Part shown: positions 45,299-54,838 of the stretch, piece by piece
How positions within the stretch are numbered: position 1 is the first letter of the stretch
Layout of the letters: the number at the start of each line of letters is the position of its first letter
NCBI GenBank assembly: GCA_963839475.1
Contig: CAWIVH010000021.1
Coordinates: 1 to 64,000, forward strand
DNA: 64,000 bases
Reading direction: 5' to 3'
Origin: CAWIVH01 sp963839475
GTDB taxonomy: Bacteria; Acidobacteriota; UBA6911
Position numbers and translations under genes: made by a program
Notes under the pieces: generated by a model
Seen by the model: only the letters and a program-made list of their open reading frames with translations
What the model was told of the DNA's origin: nothing
Databases searched by the model: none

Positions 45299-46455
45299 AC
45301 GGCGGAGTTCAGGTGGCATGGACTTCAGAAGACAGGCGCTTCATGGCGCGCGCCCTGAGCCTGGCGCGGCGGAGTGTCGGGCGGTGCAGTCCCAACCCCC
45401 CGGTAGGGTGCGTCCTGGTAAGCCAGGGATCTATCTGCGGAGAAGGGTTTCATATCTACGATGAGCTTGATCATGCGGAGGTCAAAGCTCTTCGCTCCGC
45501 CGGGTCCCAGGCGCGTGGGGCCACTGCCTACATCTCCCTCGAGCCCTGTTCTCATCTGGGAAGAACCCCTCCTTGCGCCGATCAATTGATCCAGGCGGGC
45601 ATCCGTCGCGTGGTTGTGCCCTGTGTCGATCCCAATCCGCTGGTCTCAGGGAAGGGAATAGAACGGCTTCGGGCAGCGGGCGTTCAAGTCGATTCGGGCC
45701 TTCTGGCGGATGCAGCCCTGAGATGGATCGAGCCTTTTGCCTGCCACATCCGCTATGGACGCCCCCTGGTGGTTGCCAAAGTCGGAATGACTCTCGACGG
45801 GAGGATTGCGGCGCCGAACCCCGTGGATAATTTTATAACTTCGAAAGCCGGAAAGGCTTTCGGTCAGACCCTGCGTCTTGAATTGGATGCGATATTGACA
45901 GGGTCGGGCACCGTCCTGGTCGATGACCCGAAATTGACATACCGGGGAAGACGGAAAAAAGACAAGCCGTTGATGAGGGTGATCCTGGATGGAAGCCTGC
46001 GAACCTCCCCGGAAGCAGCTTTGTTTATCGACGTAAGCCGGAGCCCCGTTTTGATTTTCACCCGCGGCGAGGTTTCGGAGGAGCGGCGTGCAGCGTTGCA
46101 GGCACGCGGCGCCGAAATTTGTATCGCTCCGCGAGGACGCAGCTGCGGTGTGGACTTGAATCACGTCCTGGAGGAGTTGGCTCGACGGAAGATTCTCGGC
46201 CTCCTGGTGGAAGGAGGCAGCGAGGTTCACTGGTCTTTCCTGGCCGAAGGGCTGGTGGACAAATTCTACTTCTTAGTCTCCCCGTTGGTTCTGGGCGGGA
46301 AAGGTGCGGTTCCGGCGGTCAGTGGGGAAGGCTGCCCTAGGATCTCCGATGCCATCCGTTTTATTATCCGGAGAAGCTTCCGCTGCGGGCCGGATCTGGC
46401 CATCGAGGCTTACCCTAAAAACTCCCGTTCCATCCTGTCGCCCTGGCGGCCTTGA
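45295..46455 (+). CDS. ribD: Bifunctional riboflavin biosynthesis deaminase/reductase
   Basis: 386 residues, GTG start overlapping the previous stop (GTGA). Residues 10-150 are the zinc deaminase domain (HAEVKAL; EPCSHLGRTPPCADQL), and about 155-380 the reductase domain (VVAKVGMTLDGRIA, TGSGTVLVDDPKLT, LLVEGGSEVHWSF). It deaminates and reduces the pyrimidine intermediate made by RibA. Other rib genes are not in the window. Its last 41 bases overlap the convergent thiE. Confidence 0.94.
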   Translation: MNGGVQVAWTSEDRRFMARALSLARRSVGRCSPNPPVGCVLVSQGSICGEGFHIYDELDHAEVKALRSAGSQARGATAYISLEPCSHLGRTPPCADQLIQAGIRRVVVPCVDPNPLVSGKGIERLRAAGVQVDSGLLADAALRWIEPFACHIRYGRPLVVAKVGMTLDGRIAAPNPVDNFITSKAGKAFGQTLRLELDAILTGSGTVLVDDPKLTYRGRRKKDKPLMRVILDGSLRTSPEAALFIDVSRSPVLIFTRGEVSEERRAALQARGAEICIAPRGRSCGVDLNHVLEELARRKILGLLVEGGSEVHWSFLAEGLVDKFYFLVSPLVLGGKGAVPAVSGEGCPRISDAIRFIIRRSFRCGPDLAIEAYPKNSRSILSPWRP

Positions 46456-47140
46456 GAAAAATCTCCATTTCCCTGGCAATGCTCCTGGCGGTCATCAACG
46501 CAGAAATAACGGCGGCACTCGCGGCTCCCGCCCGGAGTACCGCCGGCAGCTGATCCAGGCCGATTCCACCAATGGCAACCATCGGCATTTGTGCTTCGCG
46601 GCAGGCCTTTTTCAGCTGTGTCAGGCCGCTCGCCCGGGGCGCATTTTCTTTGGTGGCGGTGGGAAAAACCGGGCCGAATCCTATGTAATCGACCGGCTGG
46701 CGATTTGCGCTGCGGACCTGGGCCAGATTGCAGGCTGACCATCCGATGATTCGGCCGGTTCCCATGAGCGAACGTGCCGCGGACGGCGGCAGGTCATCCT
46801 GACCGAGATGAACCCCGGCTGCGCCGGAACAGAGCGCAAGGTCGCAGCGATCGTTGACGATAAACAGGACATTCCGTTCCTGGCAGAATTCCCTGCAGCG
46901 CCTCAGATCCTCCAGCAGGTCTGCTGGAGGCGTGGCCTTATCTCGCGCCTGGATGATGAGCGCGCCGCCCCTCACAAGCTCCCTGACGATGGCGTAATGG
47001 GTGCTCTTTCCAGCGAGGCGCTTATCCGTTATCGGATAGACCGGGGGTAGAGTCATGGCTGGAGGGCGGTGTTTGCTTTCAGGCCCAGGATTATCCGGCT
47101 TGCTGTTCATGTCCGAGCGAAGCTTCAGCGTCTTGACCAC
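46415..47140 (-). CDS. thiE: Thiamine-phosphate synthase
   Basis: Up to 241 residues; the GTG at 47140 overlaps the accC 3' end by 16 bases and has GGAG just before it, while ATGs at 47110 and 47056 are alternatives (the conserved part begins at VYPITDKRL). TIM-barrel motifs: IIQARDKATP, FIVNDRCDLAL, GVHLGQDDLPP, DYIGFGPVFPTATK, MVAIGGIGLDQL. It joins HMP-PP and thiazole phosphate to form thiamine phosphate. Overlaps ribD tail-to-tail. Confidence 0.92.
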   Translation of the reverse strand: MVKTLKLRSDMNSKPDNPGPESKHRPPAMTLPPVYPITDKRLAGKSTHYAIVRELVRGGALIIQARDKATPPADLLEDLRRCREFCQERNVLFIVNDRCDLALCSGAAGVHLGQDDLPPSAARSLMGTGRIIGWSACNLAQVRSANRQPVDYIGFGPVFPTATKENAPRASGLTQLKKACREAQMPMVAIGGIGLDQLPAVLRAGAASAAVISALMTARSIAREMEIFLKAARATGWNGSF

Positions 47141-48465
47141 CGCTCCAGGAACCGGGTCGTCAGGCGTCCGTCCTGAAAATCAGGCTCGGCCAGGATGCGC
47201 TGGTGAAGCGATATCGTGGATTTGATCCCCTCGAGGATGGTCATGTCAAGGGCTCGCTGCATGCGTTTAATGGCCTCGGAACGGTCACGCCCGAAACAGA
47301 TCAATTTCGCTACGAGAGAATCGTAATAGGGAGTAATGACGTAATCGTTATAGGCGGCGGTGTCAATGCGGACGCCGAATCCGCTCGGTGGATAAAACGC
47401 GGTTATTTTGCCGGGAAACGGCAAATAGGTATCAGGGCATTCGGCGTTTATCCGGCACTCGATGGCGTTCCCGCGAAAAACGATATCCTTCTGCGAGTAA
47501 GCCAGCTTCTGACCCGCGGCCACCCGGATCTGTTCTTTGACCAGATCCACTCCGGTGATCATTTCAGTCACGGGATGTTCCACCTGGATCCGGGTATTCA
47601 TCTCCATGAAGTAGTAGTTGCCCTTTTCGTCAAAAATGAACTCCATTGTACCGGCATTGGAGTAATTGACATTTTGAGCCGCCCGAACTGCAAGGGCGCC
47701 GATTCTCTCCCGCATTTCGGCGGTAACAAAAGGCGATGGTGCTTCCTCCACGAGCTTCTGGTAGCGTCTCTGGATGGAGCACTCCCTTTCCCCGAGGTGG
47801 ATGACATTCCCGTGCTTGTCGGCCATTATTTGAAACTCGATGTGGCGCGCGACGGGCAGGAACCGCTCCAAATATACGTCCGGTGAGCCGAAAGCCGAAA
47901 GCGCTTCATTTTGGGCAACTTCAAGAGCTCCGGTGAGCTCGGCAGCGCTCTTGACGATCCGCATACCCTTGCCACCGCCGCCGTTGGCGGCCTTCACAAT
48001 CAGCGGGAATCCAATCTCCACAGCCTGGGGAAGGAAATCGGCGGCCGGGCCGCTGATTCGTGCTGTTCCCGGGACTATGGGCAAACCGGCTTCCTTCATG
48101 GCTGCCCGGGCCCGTTCTTTGTCTCCCATCAACCGGATGTTTTCCGCCGACGGACCGATGAAGGCAATCCCGCAGGCTTCACAAACTTCCGCAAAATAAG
48201 CGCTTTCGGCCAGGAAGCCGTATCCCGGATGGATGGCGTCAGCGTTTGTGATCTCTGCAGCGCTGATCACGGCCGGAATATTGAGATAGCTTTCGGAGCT
48301 TGACGGCGGGCCAATGCATATCGCTTCGTCCGCAAAACGAACATGAAGGGAATTCTGGTCAGCCTGAGAATAGACAGCTACCGTGGGGATTCCCATCTCT
48401 TTACAGGCACAAATGATACGCAGGGCGATTTCCCCGCGATTGGCAATCAGTATTTTGCGAAACAT
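47125..48465 (-). CDS. accC: Acetyl-CoA carboxylase biotin carboxylase subunit
   Basis: 446 residues. ATP-grasp biotin carboxylase: MFRKILIANRGEIALRIICA, DAIHPGYGFLAE, KAANGGGGKGMRIV (ATP-binding glycine loop), RHIEFQIMADKHGNVIHLGE, TMEFIFDEKGNYYFMEMNTR, RIQVEHPVTEMITG. Carboxylates biotin on AccB in the first step of malonyl-CoA synthesis. It lies 15 bases after accB. Confidence 0.97.
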   Translation of the reverse strand: MFRKILIANRGEIALRIICACKEMGIPTVAVYSQADQNSLHVRFADEAICIGPPSSSESYLNIPAVISAAEITNADAIHPGYGFLAESAYFAEVCEACGIAFIGPSAENIRLMGDKERARAAMKEAGLPIVPGTARISGPAADFLPQAVEIGFPLIVKAANGGGGKGMRIVKSAAELTGALEVAQNEALSAFGSPDVYLERFLPVARHIEFQIMADKHGNVIHLGERECSIQRRYQKLVEEAPSPFVTAEMRERIGALAVRAAQNVNYSNAGTMEFIFDEKGNYYFMEMNTRIQVEHPVTEMITGVDLVKEQIRVAAGQKLAYSQKDIVFRGNAIECRINAECPDTYLPFPGKITAFYPPSGFGVRIDTAAYNDYVITPYYDSLVAKLICFGRDRSEAIKRMQRALDMTILEGIKSTISLHQRILAEPDFQDGRLTTRFLERWSRR

Positions 48466-48480
48466 TCTGGGAGTTCGATC

Positions 48481-48963
48481 CTATTTTCTGGGACGGATGG
48501 CGAACAATTTTTGTCCAAATTCCACGGGATGGGCGTTTTCAACGAACACCTTAATCACCTCTCCCGCGGCATCTGACGGAATCTCGTTCATGAGCTTCAT
48601 CGCTTCCACGATGCATAGCACATTCCCCTCTTCAACCATATCGCCTATCTTGATAAATGGCTCGGCTCCCGGGGAAGGGGACCGGTAAAAGGTTCCGACG
48701 ATGGGTGAAGTGATGATGTGCAGGTTGCTCTCATCCGCTTCTTCCGCTATCTGCGGGGATGGCGCAGGGCCGGCAGGCTTGGGTGCTGCTATCGGAGCTG
48801 GAGCCGGATGGCTCACATAAGCAGTGGCCGGGGCCGGAGCGTGCACTTCCGGCGTAAATCCGCGCCGGAGTCTCAGTTTGGTGCCTGTATGTTCCAATTC
48901 GAATTCGCTGATATCGCTCTGAAGGATCTCGTTGATGAGATCTTTGACTTCCTTGATGTTCAT
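48481..48963 (-). CDS. accB: Biotin carboxyl carrier protein of acetyl-CoA carboxylase
   Basis: 160 residues. N-terminal helix region, an Ala/Pro-rich linker (about 40-75) and a biotinyl domain with biotin-acceptor Lys123 in VEAMKLMNEI. First gene of accB-accC-thiE. About 360 bases (48964-49323) separate it from pilQ; that gap holds the pilQ terminator at 49268-49301 and nothing else that I recognise. Confidence 0.96.
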   Translation of the reverse strand: MNIKEVKDLINEILQSDISEFELEHTGTKLRLRRGFTPEVHAPAPATAYVSHPAPAPIAAPKPAGPAPSPQIAEEADESNLHIITSPIVGTFYRSPSPGAEPFIKIGDMVEEGNVLCIVEAMKLMNEIPSDAAGEVIKVFVENAHPVEFGQKLFAIRPRK

Positions 48964-49267
48964 GAAGGCATCCTATCGAATCAGCATTAAAACAGCGCCG
49001 GAATGGCCGGTTACCGATGTCGCATTCATTTTCGGCCGGATCGCCTGGCCGGGGGGAAAAGAACCAGAATGAGACTGTCGGACCTCTTGAACTATGAAAA
49101 AGAGGTAATCAGGATCTGATCGTTCCCCTGAAGCCTCTGTTTTCAGGCGCACACATGCCGGGCCGAACCACCTGATTTCCGCCATGCCCGGTCAGCGGTG
49201 TATGCGAACGCGCGGGATAATACCATCATTGAATCACCAAGTCAAAAAATGGCTGGGCAAAAACGAA

Positions 49268-49301
49268 GGCGGCGGGATGCTCGAGAGAGCATCCCGCCGC
49301 C
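49268..49301 (-). terminator. Strong rho-independent terminator of the pil operon
   Basis: A perfect 14-bp GC-rich stem (GGCGGCGGGATGCT with its complement, 6-base loop), followed on the minus strand by TTCGTTTTTG. It lies 23 bases past the pilQ stop. Confidence 0.88.
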
Positions 49302-49323
49302 GACAGTTTTCAGATCATCTCCA

Positions 49324-51483
49324 CTACTTGATGATCTTGGGGGTAATGAAGAAAAGCACTTCCTGAGTGCTGTGGGATACCGAAGTGCGGCGGAAGGCAT
49401 TCCCGATGAAAGGCAGGGAGGCCAGACCGGGCACCCGGTCTTCATTCGTAGATTCGCTGTCAATCAGGATGCCCCCGATCACAGTGGTTGCCCCATCGGT
49501 AACCATGACACGTGTCTTCGATTCACTGGTTCTGATGGACGGGACACCATTTACCTGCTGGGAGAAGTCAGCGGTGTTGTTGGTGACCTGGAGATCGAGC
49601 ACCACGTTCCCCTCCAGCGTGATCTGCGGGGTTACCGTGAGTGTCAGGGCGGCATCCTGGAATTGAATCGTGATCGTGTTATTGGCAATGATCTGGATCG
49701 GGAATCGCAATCCCTGGGTGATGACGGCCGGACTGTTGTTCTGAGCCGTGGTCTTTGGCTGCGATATCAGTTTGGCGAGGCCCTTCTGTTCTCCGGCGGT
49801 GATGGCAGCATCCAGCAAAAATGTGTCAAATATGTTACCCACGGATACCCCGATGCCGCCGAAGGCCTTTGAGGCCGGCAGGTTGACATTCAGGTTCCCC
49901 TGATTCTGGGAAGACGTTCCTGTGCTTATCCCTGCAGATGTGGTTGATTTTTCAACCGCCGAGCCTCGCCCGGTGGAGGGATTTCCTGCTGCATAGGTGC
50001 TGATCGGGGTGGCGGTGGGGCGAGTACCCCCGATGCTGCCGAAGGTGTTGGGACCGCCGATGGTTACGCGTTCAAGGTTGCCTTGCACGAAGCCGAATTG
50101 AACTCCGATGGCCCTCGCGAAGTCGCGGGTGCCCGATACGATTCGGGCCTCGATTTCGACCTGCGGTTGCGCAATATCCAGTTGTTCGACCAGACCCAGG
50201 ATTTTATCCAGCGTGGGGGGGATGTCGGTCAGGATCAGTGAGTTTGTCCTTTCCTCGATGATGATGGTCCCACGCATGCTTTTCAGATCAGTCACGGCCG
50301 TAAGGATCGTGTTGGCCTTGGCATAGTTCAACCGCTTGATCCTGGTTTCGACATCCGCGGCCAGCAGATTTGCTTTTTTCAGGTTCTCCTTCTGCCTGGC
50401 CTCTTCCTGCAGAGTGGTTTTCCGGGCGATTCGCACCAGATTTCCTTCGATGGATTTGTCGAGCCCGTTGTTGACCAGTGCAGCATCGAAGATCTGGTCC
50501 CAGGGCACTTTTACGACCTTGATGGAGAGCGTGCCCTTGATTTCGGGATCCATGACAATGTTTATTCCGCCCTCTTCAGCCATGAGCCGGAAAAAATCCA
50601 CGAGGGGAATGTCCACCAAATCAAGGGTCAGAGGGAAGCCCGAAAAACGACCTTCCGATGCCTGGCCGGCGGATCCGGCAGCGGTTTCTGCTGCTGTTTT
50701 CAGGGGCGCCGATGCCTTGGCGAACATCATGATTTGGGGCGAGGAGGGTTTGGGTGCAGGGCTGGCTGCTGCCGGCGGCGGGGCGGTCGGCAGCTGCGAA
50801 TTTTCGGAGGGCGAAGCGGAAGCCGATCCTGGAGCGTACTTGGCGATAAGTTCCGATTTTGTCAACTGGGGGGCCGGCTTGGCCTCGGCAGGCGCTTCGG
50901 CAGGAGCTGCCACAGGTGCTTCGGCGGGAGCGGGTTCGGCTTGGGCCGTGTTTGCCGCCGATTCGGTCGGGAAAATAACCCTCAAGGTATTGTTTTCAGC
51001 GAGGATTTCATGTGAGGCGTATTGGCTGTCTAATTCGAAAACCACGCGGACTATTTTTTTCGGCGTCGTCCTGAATTGTCCGACACGCAGCTGTTTGACT
51101 GCCGGATCATTCAGCGGAAGGTCTTTGAATTTCAGGCGGTTTTCGGCATTTTGCACATCCAGAACCAGGCGGGCCGGATTTTTGATCATCATTTCAGTAT
51201 AGGATACCGGACCATTGGCGCTGATCTGAACCGCCAGTCTCCCGCTTTCGTTCGATTTGGTAATTCCCGTCAAGTAGGAAACTGCAGGCACGTCCGGATC
51301 ATTTCCGGACTCTGCCGGTAGCAACTCCGACGGGAAGAACAACGGCATTGATCGAAACAATGCGGTTGAAATCTGAGCTGTAACGGCTTCGCATGAAAGC
51401 AGAAGGATCAAGAGGACGAGGATCTTCCAATGAAATCCCCGGCGCTTTCCGATGCCACCCCAATCGATGATTCTCATTTTCAT
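49324..51483 (-). CDS. pilQ: Type IV pilus secretin PilQ
   Basis: 719 residues. Signal peptide (ILVLLILLLSCEAVTA), one AMIN domain (about 70-165) for peptidoglycan binding, a long Ala/Pro/Glu-rich linker (about 175-285), an STN/N0 domain (TLDLVDIPLVDFFRLMAEEG), an N1 domain (KRLNYAKANTILTAV), and the secretin core with VEIEARIVSGTRDFARAIG, and near the end TDGATTVIGGILIDSE followed by VPGLASLPFIGNAFR. Forms the outer-membrane pore for the pilus. Last gene of pilMNOPQ. Confidence 0.95.
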   Translation of the reverse strand: MKMRIIDWGGIGKRRGFHWKILVLLILLLSCEAVTAQISTALFRSMPLFFPSELLPAESGNDPDVPAVSYLTGITKSNESGRLAVQISANGPVSYTEMMIKNPARLVLDVQNAENRLKFKDLPLNDPAVKQLRVGQFRTTPKKIVRVVFELDSQYASHEILAENNTLRVIFPTESAANTAQAEPAPAEAPVAAPAEAPAEAKPAPQLTKSELIAKYAPGSASASPSENSQLPTAPPPAAASPAPKPSSPQIMMFAKASAPLKTAAETAAGSAGQASEGRFSGFPLTLDLVDIPLVDFFRLMAEEGGINIVMDPEIKGTLSIKVVKVPWDQIFDAALVNNGLDKSIEGNLVRIARKTTLQEEARQKENLKKANLLAADVETRIKRLNYAKANTILTAVTDLKSMRGTIIIEERTNSLILTDIPPTLDKILGLVEQLDIAQPQVEIEARIVSGTRDFARAIGVQFGFVQGNLERVTIGGPNTFGSIGGTRPTATPISTYAAGNPSTGRGSAVEKSTTSAGISTGTSSQNQGNLNVNLPASKAFGGIGVSVGNIFDTFLLDAAITAGEQKGLAKLISQPKTTAQNNSPAVITQGLRFPIQIIANNTITIQFQDAALTLTVTPQITLEGNVVLDLQVTNNTADFSQQVNGVPSIRTSESKTRVMVTDGATTVIGGILIDSESTNEDRVPGLASLPFIGNAFRRTSVSHSTQEVLFFITPKIIK

Positions 51484-51493
51484 ACCGGCAACC

Positions 51494-52060
51494 CTATGGC
51501 GTCCTGAGCCGCTTTACTACCTCCTGGGTTATGACCTTGCCCGACCTGAGCCTGGTCTCGCGGATCAAAATCACGGAATCGGCTTCGATCTTTTTGAGAT
51601 AGCCGTCAAACAACTTATCTTTTTCCTGCAAAAAATAGGCTCGACCGTCGGTCCCTTCGAAAACCGCTGTAATATTGTCCTCCCCGGTCGCGGTCCCCAG
51701 TAACTTGACCTTTGACATCAACATGCCGGCGATCCCCGGAGGAGGGTCGCCCCGCGGCATTTCGTCATCCGGGCTTTCCTTCGCCTGCTTCGCGAGCAGA
51801 GCATAATTGAAGAAGGGATCGCGTCGATCACCCATATCGAAATGGACTCCCATGGGCGCCGATGTCGCTTCTACCTTGGCACCTGAAGGAGGATTAGCCT
51901 TGGCCGCTTTTGCCTTGGCGGATTTCGCCGCCGGCGCTTCTTTTTTTGCGGCCGGAGGGGGAGCCTTTGGGGCTGCTTTTTTCTGGCCAAACTGCATTGC
52001 CGGCGTCCACAACAGGATGCCTGCTAACAGGATAACGCGGCAAGCACTGGACTTACTCAT
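51494..52060 (-). CDS. pilP: Type IV pilus assembly protein PilP
   Basis: 188 residues: an N-terminal hydrophobic export signal, an Ala/Lys/Pro-rich stretch (30-65), and a C-terminal beta domain (GDRRDPFFNYALL, GMLMSKVKLLGTATGEDN, AYFLQEKDKLFDGYLKKI). Inner-membrane-associated periplasmic protein that links PilNO to PilQ. No clear lipobox, unlike PilP of Pseudomonas. Start overlaps the pilO stop (ATGA). Confidence 0.85.
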   Translation of the reverse strand: MSKSSACRVILLAGILLWTPAMQFGQKKAAPKAPPPAAKKEAPAAKSAKAKAAKANPPSGAKVEATSAPMGVHFDMGDRRDPFFNYALLAKQAKESPDDEMPRGDPPPGIAGMLMSKVKLLGTATGEDNITAVFEGTDGRAYFLQEKDKLFDGYLKKIEADSVILIRETRLRSGKVITQEVVKRLRTP

Positions 52061-52665
52061 CGTTTTGGCTCCGGCTTCGCTGCTTCCGCGACCATTTCTT
52101 CGCGGAAGACAAACGTCGTTACGGCGCAGACCGCGGTCAGGGAGTTCGCCCGGTCCAGAGAGTTCTCGATCCCGCGGATCGTAATATTCTCCACATTCAG
52201 GATTCGGGTTGCCTTGCTGACTTTTTCAAAAAAAGTGCCAAGAGATTCGTAACAGCCCTGGACTTCCAGGTGGATCGGCCAGTCGGAATAGAACGCTCTC
52301 GGAATGACCGGTTGCGGGGTGAACTTCATGATTTTCAAATTGCTGGTCGCGGCCATTTCCTGCACGGATCGCAAAACCTGAGGAGTTTCCTTCTGGCTCG
52401 GGAGGATTTCGCGCAGGGCTGCAAGCTTTATATCCAGCTGTTCCAGCTCTTTCTTGAAACGATCCAGCTGGCTGGCAATGGCGGTCCCCTGTGCCACCGC
52501 GACTTCAAGCTGAGACACTTCGGCTTGAATGGCGTCGCGTTCCTCAATCATGCTTTTCATGTAGAAGCTGTAAAAGACAAAAACCAAGCCCAGCGCCAGC
52601 GCCCCGAAGATGGCGAACAGAATCGAGCGCGGCAGGTTTTCCAGCTTGAAGTCTCTCAGCGCCAT
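52057..52665 (-). CDS. pilO: Type IV pilus assembly protein PilO
   Basis: 202 residues: a short cytosolic tail, one membrane helix (SILFAIFGALALGLVFVFY), a coiled coil (ERDAIQAEVSQLEVAV...FKKELEQLDIKLAAL) and a ferredoxin-like periplasmic domain (VIPRAFYSDWPIHLEVQG). Heterodimer partner of PilN in the alignment complex. Starts 7 bases after pilN. Confidence 0.92.
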   Translation of the reverse strand: MALRDFKLENLPRSILFAIFGALALGLVFVFYSFYMKSMIEERDAIQAEVSQLEVAVAQGTAIASQLDRFKKELEQLDIKLAALREILPSQKETPQVLRSVQEMAATSNLKIMKFTPQPVIPRAFYSDWPIHLEVQGCYESLGTFFEKVSKATRILNVENITIRGIENSLDRANSLTAVCAVTTFVFREEMVAEAAKPEPKR

Positions 52666-52672
52666 GTCGGTC

Positions 52673-53239
52673 TCACTGTGCCACGGTACGGCCTGGACTG
52701 ATACAGATCAGGGAGAATTTTGCTCCTTCTTTCTCCTCCTGAATCGACTCCAGATCTACCGTTTTGAATATTTTGCCGCCGCCCAGGTTGTTCATGAGGT
52801 CAGGTATGATATCGCTGCGCTTGGCATAGCCTGTGATCACGATGCGGTCGCCCTTCTGATCCAGATGGGTGAGCCGGATATCGACATTTTGCGGGATGCT
52901 TAGCACCAGGTGGTTCAAGAGTTCCACCGGTCCGGTCTGGTTGCTTTTCAATTTCTCAATGACCTGGATCCGGCTCTCGCGGAGCTTTTTCATTTTTTCA
53001 TACTCAAGGATCTGCTTCCGCAAGCCCTGAAGTCTGAGGTTTTCGGCACGCAGCTTTTCACGGGATTCGGTCAGGTTGTTGATATCCCGGTTGACGATGT
53101 ACCACCAGGCTCCCAATCCCGCGGCCAGGAGGACGAAAATGGCCAGCAGGACCAGGCCGATCCCGGATACCCTCGGGACCGACACCTTCCTTTTTTCGAT
53201 GTGGACGCCTTGCTCGCGGAGGAGGTTGACCTTGATCAT
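52673..53239 (-). CDS. pilN: Type IV pilus assembly protein PilN
   Basis: 188 residues. MIKVNLLRE is the conserved cytoplasmic INLL-type motif that docks into PilM, followed by one membrane helix (LVLLAIFVLLAAGLGAWWY), a coiled coil and a periplasmic domain (IRLTHLDQKGDRIVITGYA). 7 bases after pilM. Confidence 0.92.
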   Translation of the reverse strand: MIKVNLLREQGVHIEKRKVSVPRVSGIGLVLLAIFVLLAAGLGAWWYIVNRDINNLTESREKLRAENLRLQGLRKQILEYEKMKKLRESRIQVIEKLKSNQTGPVELLNHLVLSIPQNVDIRLTHLDQKGDRIVITGYAKRSDIIPDLMNNLGGGKIFKTVDLESIQEEKEGAKFSLICISPGRTVAQ

Positions 53240-53246
53240 GGTTTGC

Positions 53247-54311
53247 CTACTCCTCCGTATTCCGCAGCGCCAATCCCATGGCGATGGCGAGATCCGGTGA
53301 TCTGGCCTCGATCAGGGATGGGGAAAAGCGCTTGGGATCGAATGAGATTTTGCGGAATGAGTCGAACTTTTCCGCCGGGATCTCGAATTTGCGGCCCAGG
53401 ATTTCAATAAGGCCTGGAGTGTGGGCCGCGCCGCCGCTGACAAGCATCCTGTCGATGTGATCCACAGTCGTGGTCGACTTGAAAAAATCGAACGTTTTCT
53501 GGATTTCCAGGCAGATGATTTCTGTGACCGAGTCGAGCACCTGCCTTGCTTCCAAAGGCGAGAGTCCTTCCACAGCCTCGCCATGTTTAAGCTTCTGCGA
53601 TTGAATGAAATCGAGGTTGAACTCTTTTTGAATGAAGTCGGTATACTGCTGTCCACCGACCCCGACGTCGCGTGTGAACAGGAAATCGCTGCCGGAAACG
53701 ATGTTGATGGTCATTACGCTCGCCCCTATATCGAGGAGCGCGACCGTGGATCGGTGCAGGGGTTCGTAGTTGACCTCGTAAGCGTTCTGGAGCGCGAAGG
53801 CATCCACATCCACGATAACCGGATTTTTGCCGGCCATGGAGATGACGCTGGTCTGATCGGTGATCTTTTCGCGTTTCACGGCGACGAGGAGCACGTCGAG
53901 GTTGCCGGTGTTGGCATTTTCCCCGAGGACCTGATAGTCCAGGTTGACATCGGCGATGTCAAAGGGGATGTACTGCTCGGCTTCCCAGCGGATCGATTCG
54001 GCGAGATCCTCATCGCTCTGCACCGGGAGCGCGATTTTCTTCACGATGACCGAATGGCCTGAAATGCTCGTTGCCACGCGGTTATTGGTAATGCCCTGCT
54101 GCGTGAAGATGCGTCCGATGGCATCGGCTACAGGCACCTTCGAAATGATGACCCCGTCAACAATACAGTCGGGCGGGAGGTTTTCGGTCCCGAGACTCTG
54201 GAGTTCAAAGCCGCCTTTGCGCTTTGGACGCAGTTCGACTGTTTTGACGCTGCTCGATCCGAGATCCAGACCGACGACTTGCCGGTTACGGCTAAACAGG
54301 TTGAGTGCCAT
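53247..54311 (-). CDS. pilM: Type IV pilus assembly ATPase-like protein PilM
   Basis: 354 residues from ATG 54311, the usual PilM length; the frame is open upstream to 54473 but unconserved. Actin-like fold: VVGLDLGSSSVKTVEL (phosphate 1), ALLDIGASVMTINIV (phosphate 2), MLVSGGAAHTPGLIEIL (adenosine). Cytosolic, binds the PilN tail. First gene of the pilMNOPQ operon, divergent from rplM across a 530-base spacer that has no other gene. Confidence 0.94.
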   Translation of the reverse strand: MALNLFSRNRQVVGLDLGSSSVKTVELRPKRKGGFELQSLGTENLPPDCIVDGVIISKVPVADAIGRIFTQQGITNNRVATSISGHSVIVKKIALPVQSDEDLAESIRWEAEQYIPFDIADVNLDYQVLGENANTGNLDVLLVAVKREKITDQTSVISMAGKNPVIVDVDAFALQNAYEVNYEPLHRSTVALLDIGASVMTINIVSGSDFLFTRDVGVGGQQYTDFIQKEFNLDFIQSQKLKHGEAVEGLSPLEARQVLDSVTEIICLEIQKTFDFFKSTTTVDHIDRMLVSGGAAHTPGLIEILGRKFEIPAEKFDSFRKISFDPKRFSPSLIEARSPDLAIAMGLALRNTEE

Positions 54312-54769
54312 GGTTAGGTCTGAGCCAGGATCTCGATCTCCTTTTGAAAGAGACCCCGGAGGGGGATGACCAACTGTTTCAGTATCAGCGTTTAGCAAAG
54401 ATCCTGGCCGTTTGTCAAGGACAATGTCCAGTCCAGGATACGCACATGTTTTCGCGCTGCTCAAATGCCCCATTGTTTCTTATCGTGCAATAGGTATAAT
54501 TACATTCCTGTTTTTTGATTCATTTTTTTAAAGTTCTTTTCCTCGACAGCTATTACACTGCTCCCCCGCCGCAGAATGGGATTCCATTTCTGCCGGCGCG
54601 AGGGAAGCAATAATGCCGGAAAGGCTTGGCCCGGGAATCGGGCGAACCCATGAAACTCCGGCAGAGAAAACCGGCGCGGATCATCTCCGGCCGACGGCGA
54701 ACGGCGGATTGCTGCAGAGTTACGACCCCGCACCGATGCCGGGAAATTTGAAATTTGCAGCGAATGAGC

Positions 54770-54798
54770 TTGACAGGCGAAGCCTTCTTGGGTAGCCT
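54770..54798 (+). promoter_or_regulatory. Promoter of rplM-rpsI
   Basis: TTGACA (54770-54775), 17-base spacer, TAGCCT (54793-54798), 40 bases before the rplM ATG. The -35 is a perfect sigma-70 consensus. Confidence 0.6.
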
Positions 54799-54838
54799 AA
54801 AAGTTTGTTTTGCTACGCAGACTGCAATGGGGTGAATA

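Noticed and set aside
48964..49267. Small frames in the accB-pilQ spacer
   Set aside because: They run into the pilQ terminator or the antisense of pilQ and have no coding signature.
54500..54769. Small genes in the pilM-rplM spacer
   Set aside because: Open frames exist on both strands but lack ribosome sites and domain sequence; only the rplM promoter is supported.
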